In this document: in pieces, positions 18,489 through 26,884 of the stretch | Numbering within the stretch: the first letter of the stretch is position 1 | Layout of the letters: each line of letters begins with the position of its first letter | DNA from: Polyangia bacterium | GTDB lineage: Bacteria > Myxococcota_A > Polyangia > Nannocystales > Nannocystaceae | Reading direction: 5' to 3' | NCBI GenBank assembly: GCA_030430565.1 | Contig: JAUIKS010000027.1 | Location: 1-64,000, forward strand | DNA: 64,000 nt | Translations under genes and position numbers: made by a program | Notes under the pieces: model-generated | What the model was told of the DNA's origin: nothing | The model's database searches: none | Seen by the model: only the letters and a program-made list of their open reading frames with translations

Positions 18489-19241
18489 GTGCGGTCCTCA
18501 GCCTCGTTCCTTCGTCGCGGCGCGGCGGCGCTTCCGTTGGCCTGCGCGCTCCTGCTCGGCGCGGCGGCGAGCCTCGGGGGCGCGTGTGTTGTGCTGGAGC
18601 CCCCCGAGTTTTCGGCCGTGACGTTTCGCTGCTCCCCGCGGGGCGGCTTGTGTCCCGAACATTACATGTGCTGCTCCGACGACGCGGCCGCGCAGGACGG
18701 CCTGCTCCCGGCGTACAAGGGCGCGGACGGACCCGGCTTCGGCACGCCGTTGTTCTCGGCCGAGAACAACGCGCTCGGCACCGAGGGCATGTGCATCGCG
18801 GAAGGCGCGATCCCGCCGGAGGCTGGCCTCGAGAACGGCTGCCCGCTGCCCTGCAACCCGACCTGGACCGAAGACCAGATCCACGCGGTCTGCGGCCCAG
18901 CTTCCAATTGCTGCCAGACCGAGCTCGTCGATCCCGAGCTCGACTGCATCCTCGATCCGGACACCGGGCGCTGGCGGACGATCCGGGGGGACGACATCTT
19001 CACGGACCCGCAGCGGACCGACTGGGCCGAGGGCGCGCACGCGACCCATCAAGATCCCGGCGGCCAGGGCTGTCGAGAATTCGCGGGCGGTGACTTGGAG
19101 AAGGAGCGGTCCTGCTACCGCCAGCTCTCGGTCGCCGATCAACGTGGTTACTGTGACTCGCGCGTGTGCAGCTGCGTCGAGGATCCCTGCGAGATGAAAA
19201 ACCCCGACGCGACGCCGCGCTGCCCGGAGCTCGAGCCGTGA
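18489..19241 (+). CDS. Cys-rich lipoprotein
   Basis: 250 aa starting at GTG 18489. Long hydrophobic signal with lipobox LGGAC (about residue 32), then a mature part with about 18 Cys in pairs (CCSDD, CCQTE, CSCVEDPC), suggesting a disulfide-stabilised secreted domain. No known motif. Similar Cys-rich lipoproteins recur in this window and in myxobacteria generally. The frame is open upstream to 18348 but that part is Arg-rich and lacks a signal. Confidence 0.65.
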   Translation: MRSSASFLRRGAAALPLACALLLGAAASLGGACVVLEPPEFSAVTFRCSPRGGLCPEHYMCCSDDAAAQDGLLPAYKGADGPGFGTPLFSAENNALGTEGMCIAEGAIPPEAGLENGCPLPCNPTWTEDQIHAVCGPASNCCQTELVDPELDCILDPDTGRWRTIRGDDIFTDPQRTDWAEGAHATHQDPGGQGCREFAGGDLEKERSCYRQLSVADQRGYCDSRVCSCVEDPCEMKNPDATPRCPELEP

Positions 19242-19244
19242 GGC

Positions 19245-20141
19245 TCAGCCGCCGGAGAGCACCCGCAGCGCGACGTCGGGCTGGTCCGAGATGATGCCGT
19301 CGACGCCGCGGTCTCGCAGCGCCCGCATGCGCGCCTCGTCGTTGACCGTCCAGACCAGCACCGGGTAGCCCCGGGCCTGCATCGCGCGCTGCCAGCGTTC
19401 GCTGAGCCAGGTGTCCTCGACGATCAACATGTCGGGCTGCGCCTTGCCGTTGAGCAGCAGGTTCTGCAGCGCGCGCTTGTCGTGCCAGGCCAGGTCGGCG
19501 TCTTCGAAGCCGCCGAGCAGCTGGGCGCGGACGATGCTCGGCTCGGCCAGCCGGACCTGCTCGAGGAGGAAGGGGTCGAAGGAGCTGACGAACACGCCGC
19601 TCGTCCGGTTCGCGCGCTCGAGCTCCGCCACCACGGCGCGCGCGAGCGCGGCCCGTTGGTCGGTGGTCTTGAGCTCGATGTCGATCAGCGACGCGTCGTC
19701 GATCGCCGACAAGACCTCGCCGAGCGTCGGCACCACCTCGCCGGAGAACTCGAGGCCAAACCACGCGCCGGCGTCGAGCTGCTCGATCGCCGCGTAGGTC
19801 GCGTCGGCGACGGGGCCGCCGCCGGAGGTGGTGCGGTCGAGCGTGTCGTCGTGCAGCACGATCACCTCGCCGGTGGCGCACAGGCTCACGTCGAGCTCGA
19901 AGGCGACGCCGAGCTCCTGGGCCTTGCGAAACGCGCTCAGCGTGTTCTCGGGGGCGACGGCCGACCAGCCGCGGTGCGCGACGGCGATCGGCGCGTCGCC
20001 GAGCAGGGCGCGGGCCCGCTCGGTCCGCGGCTGGTGGGGCACGAGCCGGTGCAGGGGCGCGAAGCCCAGGGTGAGCGCGGCGAGCAGCGCGAGCGCGACG
20101 ACGCCGAGGGCGAGGGTCCGCGCGAGGCGGCGAGTCTTCAT
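19245..20141 (-). CDS. glycerophosphodiester phosphodiesterase
   Basis: 298-aa membrane-anchored GDPD that would release sn-glycerol-3-phosphate from deacylated phospholipid head groups. After an N-terminal transmembrane helix (ALGVVALALLAALTLGF) come the catalytic motifs: AHRGW (His, about 55), APENTLSAF, FELDVSL (metal ligand Glu-Asp) and LHDDTLDRTTSG (second His). Later family landmarks are LIDIELK, VFVSSFDP, VLVWTVND and GVDGIISDQPD. Length is normal. ATG at 20141; converges with the Cys-rich lipoprotein, with a 3-bp gap. Confidence 0.9.
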   Translation of the reverse strand: MKTRRLARTLALGVVALALLAALTLGFAPLHRLVPHQPRTERARALLGDAPIAVAHRGWSAVAPENTLSAFRKAQELGVAFELDVSLCATGEVIVLHDDTLDRTTSGGGPVADATYAAIEQLDAGAWFGLEFSGEVVPTLGEVLSAIDDASLIDIELKTTDQRAALARAVVAELERANRTSGVFVSSFDPFLLEQVRLAEPSIVRAQLLGGFEDADLAWHDKRALQNLLLNGKAQPDMLIVEDTWLSERWQRAMQARGYPVLVWTVNDEARMRALRDRGVDGIISDQPDVALRVLSGG

Positions 20142-20229
20142 CGACCCGAGTGTACGCCGACGAATCAGAGCCGAATTGCGGGGCCGCGGGGCAGATCGGG
20201 TATGCTCGCGCTTCGTCGTGGGGCGCACC

Positions 20230-21804
20230 GTGATCACCACCTCCGATCTCGCTCGCGCGTCGCTCGCGGCGCTGTTTTTTATCGGCGCGTGCTCAGCGGA
20301 GACCGGCGAGCCGGGCCCGCAGGAGCGCGCGCCGCCGGTCGCGATCGCGCCGGAGATCGCCGCCCCGGAGTCGGCGTCGGAGATGGTTGTTGAGCCCGCG
20401 CCCGCGCGACCGAGGTCGCCGACGGTGACGCCCGCGCCCGCGCCCGCGCCCGCAGAGCTGCGGTGGGTGGCCGCGGGCGGCGGCGCGCTGCCTGAGCTCA
20501 ACCAGGTCTCGATCGAGCAGGACATCGCGCTCGCGCGCCGCGTGCTCGGCGAGGGCGGGCTCGTGTTATTCGCCGGCGGCCCCGGCAGCCCGACGGTGCA
20601 GGTCCAGGACGAGGAGCCGCGCGGAGACGATCTGCGCGCGGCGCTGGCCGAGCTGTTCGCGCCGCGCGGAGGTCGCGACGCGCACTACCGCGACACCGCG
20701 CTCCCCGTCGCGGGCGCGGCGACGGCGAGCGCGGTGCTCCGCGCCATCGAGGAGGGCACCCGCGACCCGGGTCCGCCGCTCTTGCTGTACTTCGCGGGGC
20801 ACGGCGAGCGCGGCGAGGACCGCAGCGAGAACTACATCGGGCTGTGGGAGCAGTCGCGCCTGCGCGCGCGCGAGCTCGCCGAGGTCCTGGACCGCGGGCG
20901 TCGGCCGGCGCGCGTGGTCGCTACGACCTGCTTCTCCGGCGGCTTCGCGGAGCTCGCGTTTCGCGGCGGTGATCCCGGGCGCGGCGCGCCCGAGGTCGAG
21001 CGCTGCGGGCTGTTCGCGACGACCTGGGATCTCGAGGCCTCGGGCTGCGACCCCAACCCCGATCGCCGCGCGCAGGAGGGCTACGGCCTGCACTTCTTCA
21101 ACGCGCTCGCCGGCCTCGGCCGCGACGGCGAGCCGCTCCCGCGGGCGCAGCTCGACCTCGACGGGGACGGGACCGTCTCGCTGCTCGAGGCGCACGCGCG
21201 CGTGCGGATCGCCTCGCGCGGGATAGATGTCCCTACGACCACGTCCGAGCGATGGCTGCGGCAGCACGCGCCGACCGCCGGCGCGTCGGCGGAGCCGCGC
21301 GTCGCCGCGCCGGAGGACGCCGCCGTGATCTCGCGGCTCGCGGCGGCGCTCGAGCTCACCGGGCGAGAGCGCGAGGCCGAGCTCAAGCTCGCCGAGCTCG
21401 AGCAGGCGATCGACGCGGCCGCGCGGGCGCAGGAGCGGGCCCAGGGCCTCGAGGACGCGGCCTACCGGCGCGCGGCGGCGGCGATCCTGGCGCGCTGGCC
21501 GGTGCTCGACGACCCGTGGCACCCCGACTTCGAAGCCACGCTTCGCCGCGAGCGCGAGCGCGTCGCCGCGCACATCGAGCGCGACCCGAGCTACGCCGAG
21601 TACCGAGACGCGCGCGCCGAGGTCGACGCCTCGCACGCGGCGATCTCCGATCTTCGCCAGCGCGCCGCGCTGCACGAACGGCTGGCGCGCGCGCTCGAGA
21701 ACCAGGTCCTCGCGGGTCGCCTGCAGGCGCGGGGCGGGGCGGCGTGGCGCGAGTATCAGCGCCTGCTCGCGTGTGAGCGAGCGAGCGCGCCGTCGCCGAC
21801 GTGA
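20230..21804 (+). CDS. caspase-like (clan CD) peptidase lipoprotein with EF-hand loop
   Basis: 524 aa from GTG 20230. Lipobox FIGAC (Cys 21), Ala/Pro linker to about residue 78, then a caspase-fold domain: LLLYFAGHGE with catalytic H191 and VVATTCFSGGF with catalytic C234, in the expected order and spacing of about 40 residues. Residues 309-320 form a perfect EF-hand calcium loop (DLDGDGTVSLLE), so activity may be calcium-gated as in metacaspases. The C-terminal 170 residues are coiled-coil-like, rich in Ala, Arg and Glu. The lipid anchor places the protease outside the cytoplasm, unlike most bacterial caspase homologues. Substrate unknown; most members of this fold cut after Arg/Lys or Asp. 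Confidence 0.78.
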   Translation: MITTSDLARASLAALFFIGACSAETGEPGPQERAPPVAIAPEIAAPESASEMVVEPAPARPRSPTVTPAPAPAPAELRWVAAGGGALPELNQVSIEQDIALARRVLGEGGLVLFAGGPGSPTVQVQDEEPRGDDLRAALAELFAPRGGRDAHYRDTALPVAGAATASAVLRAIEEGTRDPGPPLLLYFAGHGERGEDRSENYIGLWEQSRLRARELAEVLDRGRRPARVVATTCFSGGFAELAFRGGDPGRGAPEVERCGLFATTWDLEASGCDPNPDRRAQEGYGLHFFNALAGLGRDGEPLPRAQLDLDGDGTVSLLEAHARVRIASRGIDVPTTTSERWLRQHAPTAGASAEPRVAAPEDAAVISRLAAALELTGREREAELKLAELEQAIDAAARAQERAQGLEDAAYRRAAAAILARWPVLDDPWHPDFEATLRRERERVAAHIERDPSYAEYRDARAEVDASHAAISDLRQRAALHERLARALENQVLAGRLQARGGAAWREYQRLLACERASAPSPT

Positions 21805-21979
21805 GCCGCGGACGCCGTCGCGCGGCGGCGCTGTGTGTACACGCGAAGAAGTCGATGCACCGACAAGCGCCCCGCGTCACGGCGGGCCGCGGTAACCGTG
21901 TATGTTCGAAGCATGCGCGCGAGCTCGTGGAGGTCGGGGGGAGTCGTCGGGGTGCGGTCGACGCCCACGAGACCCCGCG

Positions 21980-22422
21980 CCTCGCCGGCGAGCGGACCTA
22001 CGGGATGACGGTCGACGCCAACGGGCACCCCTGGGTCGCGAGCGCCAACAACGTGCACCACTTCAACCCCGACACGCAGCAGTGGACCAACATCGCGGCG
22101 ACCGGCTCGTACCGCGGGATCATGGCCGACGCCTCCGGCAACGTCTGGGCCGCGCGCAACACCCCCTGCGGCGTCGGCCGCTTCGACGTCGTCACCAAGT
22201 CGCTGATGGGCTACATCGAGAGCTTCGGGTGCATCACGCCGGTCGGGATCTCGATCGACGCTGAGGGCTATGTGTGGGTCGTCGACCAGAGCGCAGTCGG
22301 CCTTCAAGGTCGATCCCGACACCTACCAGGTCGCGCTGGAGGTCCCCGGCCTCGTGCTGCCCTACACCTACTCCGACATGACCGGCGCCGGCCTCAACCT
22401 CGTCGTCAACCCGCCCGGCTGA
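21980..22422 (+). pseudogene. frameshifted Vgb-like beta-propeller fragment
   Basis: Reads GMTVDANGHPWVAS, then repeated blades GIMADASGNVWAAR and GISIDAEGYVWVVDQ, the streptogramin-lyase-type propeller repeat common in myxobacterial lipoproteins. At about 22290 the reading shifts frame: the continuation SAFKVDPDTYQVALEVPG...LVVNPPG and stop at 22420-22422 lie one frame on, so one base appears inserted. The 5' half and the signal peptide are missing. Probably a dead remnant; a sequencing error could explain the frameshift but not the missing front. Confidence 0.7.
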
Positions 22423-22584
22423 TCGACGCGGACGATTTCGAGCCCGCGTGTTGGGGGAATTAATGAACATGTCGCGGGGGCAATGAGCCCCGACGCGGCG
22501 CGATTGTACGCGGGCTCGCGAGCGGCTGGGCCGATCAGGGCGCGCGCCTTGACCTCGAGGCCAGGTGCCCGTTACTCAGGCCTC

Positions 22585-24006
22585 ATGAGATCGATTAGCA
22601 CCTTCGTTTTTGGCTTCTTCGCGGCGGCCGCGTTCGCGGCGGCGTGCAACGGCGGCGGCGGCGACACCGAGACCGACAGCGGGGGTGACTGCGCGGGCGG
22701 AGAGCAGCTCTGCGACGGCGTCTGCGTCAACACGAACATCGACGAGGAGAACTGCGGCGGCTGCGGGACGGTCTGCAACGCCGGCTTCGTCTGCGCGGGC
22801 GGGACCTGCACCGCCGACTGCCCCGGCGGGACCGCGAAGTGCGGGGACGAGTGCGTCGACCTGCTCGACAACCCCGATCACTGCGGCGGCTGCGACACGC
22901 CCTGCGGCGCCGAGCAGATGTGCCTGGTCGGCAAGTGTCAGACCTGCGCCGCCGGCCTCAGCCTGTGCGGCAACAGCTGCGTCGACCTGGACGCGAGCAA
23001 CAGCCACTGCGGCGCGTGCGGCAACACCTGCTCGCCCGACGAGCCCTGCAACAACGGCGCGTGCGGCCTGTCCTGCGGGCCCGACGAGACCGACTGCGAC
23101 GGGGCGTGCGTCGACACCAGCAGCGACGAGAGCAACTGCGGCGGCTGCGGGAACATCTGCGGTCAGGACCAGCAGTGCTTCGACAGCATCTGCGTCGACC
23201 CGTGCCAGGAGGGCGAGAGCTTCTGCGACGGCGAGTGCGTGGACGTCAGCAGCGACGCGGCGCACTGCGGCGGCTGCGGCAGCCCGTGCGGCGACGACCT
23301 CGTGTGCGTCGACGGCTCGTGCGCGCCGCCCTGCGAGGAGGGCGAGACGCAGTGCGGGGATGTCTGCGCGGACATCCAGACCTCGGTCGACCACTGCGGC
23401 GGCTGCGACAGCCCCTGCGTCTTCGACAACGCCTCGGCGGTCTGCGAGCTGGGCATGTGCGCGATCGGGATGTGCGACTCGGGCTGGGCCGACCTCGACG
23501 ACGACCCCAGCAACGGCTGCGAGACTGAGGTCCCGCGGCGCGCGTTCGTGACCAGCGAGACCTACAACGGCAACCTCGGCGGCGTCGCCGGAGCCGACGC
23601 CAAGTGTCAGAGCCTCGCGCAGGGGGCCGGCCTCGGCGGGACCTGGCGGGCCTGGCTCAGCGACGACTCGGCGACGCCGGCCTCGCGCTTCATGCAGACC
23701 AGCACCGAGATTCATCGCCTCGACGGCAACCCGATCGCCAACGACTGGGCGGACCTCACCGACGGCGCGCTGCTGAACTCGCTGAGCATCACCGAGAAGC
23801 TGAGCTCGGTCGGCGCCTCGATCGTCTGGACCAACACGGTCGGCGACGGGTCGATGCCCGGGACCGAGTACTGCGCGAACTGGACCTCGGCCTCGGGCCT
23901 CGAGCAGGGCCTCAGCGGCAGCTCGGGCGCGACGGACGAGACCTGGACCAACGCGTCGCTCGGGCCGTGCAACAGCAAGCGCCGGCTGTACTGCTTTGAG
24001 CTCTAG
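22585..24006 (+). CDS. lipoprotein with Stig1-like Cys repeats and DUF1554 domain
   Basis: 473 aa. Lipobox FAAAC (about residue 20). Residues about 35-310 hold seven repeats of roughly 38 aa built on CGGC-G--C-----C--G-C, like the plant Stig1 family and related myxobacterial repeats; all Cys could pair within a repeat. The C-terminal 160 residues read FVTSETYNGNLGGVAGADAKC, then WRAWLSDD, IVWTNT and a final CNSKRRLYCFEL, which is the DUF1554 pattern known from Leptospira and myxobacterial surface proteins (collagen XV/XVIII C-type fold). Probably a surface adhesin or structural protein. Confidence 0.8.
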   Translation: MRSISTFVFGFFAAAAFAAACNGGGGDTETDSGGDCAGGEQLCDGVCVNTNIDEENCGGCGTVCNAGFVCAGGTCTADCPGGTAKCGDECVDLLDNPDHCGGCDTPCGAEQMCLVGKCQTCAAGLSLCGNSCVDLDASNSHCGACGNTCSPDEPCNNGACGLSCGPDETDCDGACVDTSSDESNCGGCGNICGQDQQCFDSICVDPCQEGESFCDGECVDVSSDAAHCGGCGSPCGDDLVCVDGSCAPPCEEGETQCGDVCADIQTSVDHCGGCDSPCVFDNASAVCELGMCAIGMCDSGWADLDDDPSNGCETEVPRRAFVTSETYNGNLGGVAGADAKCQSLAQGAGLGGTWRAWLSDDSATPASRFMQTSTEIHRLDGNPIANDWADLTDGALLNSLSITEKLSSVGASIVWTNTVGDGSMPGTEYCANWTSASGLEQGLSGSSGATDETWTNASLGPCNSKRRLYCFEL

Positions 24007-24016
24007 CGGCCCACGG

Positions 24017-24042
24017 CGCGCGCCCGCGCGGACGGGCGCGCG
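24017..24042. terminator. GC-rich hairpin after the DUF1554 gene
   Basis: CGCGCGCCCG and CGGGCGCGCG pair perfectly around cgcgga, starting 10 bp after the stop codon. No T-run, so only a possible terminator. Confidence 0.45.
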
Positions 24043-24099
24043 GGGCGGGTGTCCAAGCAGTCGTCACGCGCCTCGGCGAGATGGCCGTTGAGGCAGCTC

Positions 24100-24360
24100 C
24101 GATCAGGGAGCGCGCGCCCGCTCGAAGACAGCGACCGCATCGTCCTGCAGTCGCTCGACGCGGTAGAGTGGCTCGAGGCGAGCGGGAAGTACAGTATCGC
24201 GCACGTGCCGGGCAGCCGCCGAGGAGGCTGCGTCGCGCCATGCACGACCTCGTGTCGAGCCGCGATCCCGAGCGCTTCCTGCGGGCCGCTCGGCGATCGT
24301 CAACCTCGATCCCGTGCGCGAGGTGCAGCCGTGGTTCGCGCGCGGGCTCGTGCGGTGGCT
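24100..24360 (+). pseudogene. LytTR DNA-binding domain remnant
   Basis: Three pieces of a LytTR domain lie in order but in different frames: RIVLQSLDAVEWLEASGKY (24137-24193), then RRAMHDLVSSRDPERFLRA (about 24228-24285), then AIVNLDPVREVQPWF (about 24293-24336). In intact LytTR regulators these are the conserved V-x-W-I-E-A-x-G-x-Y strand, the L-x-x-x-x-x-F-x-R helix and the HRS-x-IVN-x-x-x-V-x-E segment. At least two frameshifts are needed, and the receiver domain is gone. The rest of the gap up to 24769 shows no gene. Confidence 0.7.
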
Positions 24361-24769
24361 CGGCGCAGACGCTCGGCTGCTGCTCTGCGCGGGCCCGCGC
24401 GCGTCGACGTAGAACGACGTTGCTGGCGGCGTCGCTTCGCGGACCCCGCACCTGATGACGCGCCGCTCGCTCCGCGGCGTCGGCTGGCGACTACGCGCGT
24501 GATCGCCCGCGTCGCTCGGTTTACCGCGTAAACCCCGAACCGCGGGCAGCACCCGCTGCGTCTCCGAATTCGCCAGCTCCGCGCTGTTACCGAGCGCCGC
24601 CAGAACGCCGGTTATGACAAGTATTCGCCGAAACTATGATCCAGGGTCGGCGCGGCGGCGCTATCGAAGCCGAGTACGACGCGTGACCGCGGGTCGTGAC
24701 GAAACGGCGCTCAAGGCTGGCGCCGCGCGTCGCGTCGCGTGTTCACGCCTCGAGGAAGCCGTATCCACG

Positions 24770-26884
24770 ATGAGTAGAACCAAGATGAACATTCGACCAG
24801 CTCTCATTATCGCGCTCGCGCTCGTCTCCGCCGCGTGCCAAGGCGCGGAGGACAGGTGCGAGGACGGGACCATCGCGCGCGAGGGCGAGTGCGTCCCCGC
24901 CGCGCTCGGGGTGCGGCTTACGCATCTCGATGTCCGCTATGACCTCGCGCAGCCGGTCTACGTCAACAACCGCGTCCCGATCAGCTTCGGCCTCACGGCC
25001 GAGAGCCCCGACCCCCAAAACCCCGTCACCCGCAACGTCGCCGTCTCCTTCTCGTTCGTCGAGGCCGACCCCGCAGACCCGGAGAACCCGGCGGCGTGCG
25101 GCTCGAGCGCGATCGATGTGGAGCTCGTCGCCGACGGCAGCGAGCAGCTCGTCGACGCGTTCATCTGGCCGACGACGCTGTGTGACGCGCTCGCGTCCTC
25201 CGGCGTCGAGGTCAACCTCATGGTCGACTTCGACGGCGGCGACGAGGCGGCCGAGGAGCTCGGCTCGGACGTCGACGCGCCGACCGTCGTGCTGACGGAG
25301 GCGCGCCGCGAGGACGAGCTCAACCAGCTGTGTCGCGGGTCGCTCGAGGACGGCTCGAACCCGGGCTGCGTCTACTCGATCGATCTTCAGCCGACGCCGG
25401 CCGGCGCGGGCGGGTCGCTGATCGATGTGCGATATGGCCTCAGCGCCAGCTCGTCGGTGGCGGTGCTGCCCTATCAGCCCACCGAGAACATCGGCCCCGA
25501 CGGCCCCGCCGACCTCGACCCGACGATCGTCGTCCAGTCGCGCTTCGTCATCAACGGCCGCGACCCCTACATCTCGGCGGTCGACCCCGCGCTGATCCCC
25601 CCGTCGCTCATCGAGGCGGTCCCGACCATCGAGGAGGACCTGACCTTCGGCTACGACGGGGCGGCGCTCGCGGCGGTCTCGACGACGCCCGGCAACGCGA
25701 CGGTCTCGTACACGCTGCGCGCGGCGTCGAGCGACGAGGCGCTGCCGTTGAGCATCGCCGACCCGGATGACCCCGAGAACACGATCCCCGAGGCGCTGAT
25801 CGGCGAGGTCCTGCCGGGCACCGCCAACGAGGTGGTGCACGAGCTGTTCCTCGAGGGGGAGACCCTCGCCGCGGTGTCGGCGGGCGGCGCGTGGGCGGCG
25901 GAGAGCGACTTCGTGGTCCGCGGCTGCCTCGCCGCCGACTTCCCCCAGGACGGCAACAAGGGCGACGGACCGGTCGACGACTGCAGCGAGCTCGAGGTGG
26001 TGCTGGTGCGTGAGACGCCGGCGACCTCGGGGGCCTCCTCGCTGACCTTTGACAAGGAGTTCTCGCGCAAGCTCGGCGGCAGCCGGCTGGCGATCGAGAG
26101 CTCGATGTCGACCCAGAACAGCCTCGGCCTCAACGGCGCGTCGAGCCAGGTCGACGGCGCGGTGAAGCTGACGGGCAAGCTCGGCAAGCGCTTCGAGCTC
26201 GCGCTGGCCGAGGCGCACGGCGAGGCGGTCCTCGACGTGAACCCTAAAAACAGCTTCTACGACGCCTACGTCGACGCCTTCGGCAACCGCATCTACTCGG
26301 CGTCGCAGGAGGCGTCGTCGCTGATCGAGCAGAGCGATGACTTCAGCGTCGCCAAGTCGTTCACCCTCGGCAACCTCGGCTTCGGCTTCGGCCCGGTGCG
26401 GATCGGGCTCTCGATCGGCGCCGGCGGGACGCTCGGCTTCACGGCCGAGGACACGCTCGAGGCGATCACCGACAACGCGGCCTGTCAGGAGCTCCTCAAG
26501 TCGGGGGACGAGTTCGACATCTGCGGGCGGATGACGCGGGTCACCTCGCCGTACTTCGGGCTGACCGGGAGCGTCGAGGGCGGCCTCAACCTGCGGCTCG
26601 TCAAGGCCGCGGTCGCGGCCGACCTCAACTTCATCACCACCGAGTTCCCGCTCGACACCACGCTCGGCTGGGGCTTCAACTTCGACGGGCAGCTCGTGGT
26701 CCGCGGAGATGTCGACTGGGACATGAACTTTACGCCGCTCGCGGGCAAGGTCTTCATCATCGGCAAGGTGGGCTTCCGCCGCTTCGCCAAGACCCTGAAG
26801 GTCAACCTCTTCAGCTTCTCGTCGCCGACGATCACGCGCAACCTGCTGAGCTTCTCCATGGGCGAGTTCGAGGTGCTCCAGTGA
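24770..26884 (+). CDS. large secreted lipoprotein, first gene of three-gene cassette
   Basis: 704 aa. Signal peptide with lipobox VSAAC (about residue 23), a short C-x5-GTIAREGEC motif, then two beta-rich halves. The C-terminal 280 residues, from EFSRKLGGSRLAIESS, look like a lipid-facing beta structure: alternating Gly/hydrophobic strands, GFGFGPVRIGLSIGAGGTLGF, and two late Cys. I do not recognise a family. Its stop codon overlaps the start of the next gene (ATGA), so the two are co-translated; the product probably acts with the vitellogenin-like protein. ATG at 24770 precedes a clean signal peptide. Confidence 0.7.
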   Translation: MSRTKMNIRPALIIALALVSAACQGAEDRCEDGTIAREGECVPAALGVRLTHLDVRYDLAQPVYVNNRVPISFGLTAESPDPQNPVTRNVAVSFSFVEADPADPENPAACGSSAIDVELVADGSEQLVDAFIWPTTLCDALASSGVEVNLMVDFDGGDEAAEELGSDVDAPTVVLTEARREDELNQLCRGSLEDGSNPGCVYSIDLQPTPAGAGGSLIDVRYGLSASSSVAVLPYQPTENIGPDGPADLDPTIVVQSRFVINGRDPYISAVDPALIPPSLIEAVPTIEEDLTFGYDGAALAAVSTTPGNATVSYTLRAASSDEALPLSIADPDDPENTIPEALIGEVLPGTANEVVHELFLEGETLAAVSAGGAWAAESDFVVRGCLAADFPQDGNKGDGPVDDCSELEVVLVRETPATSGASSLTFDKEFSRKLGGSRLAIESSMSTQNSLGLNGASSQVDGAVKLTGKLGKRFELALAEAHGEAVLDVNPKNSFYDAYVDAFGNRIYSASQEASSLIEQSDDFSVAKSFTLGNLGFGFGPVRIGLSIGAGGTLGFTAEDTLEAITDNAACQELLKSGDEFDICGRMTRVTSPYFGLTGSVEGGLNLRLVKAAVAADLNFITTEFPLDTTLGWGFNFDGQLVVRGDVDWDMNFTPLAGKVFIIGKVGFRRFAKTLKVNLFSFSSPTITRNLLSFSMGEFEVLQ

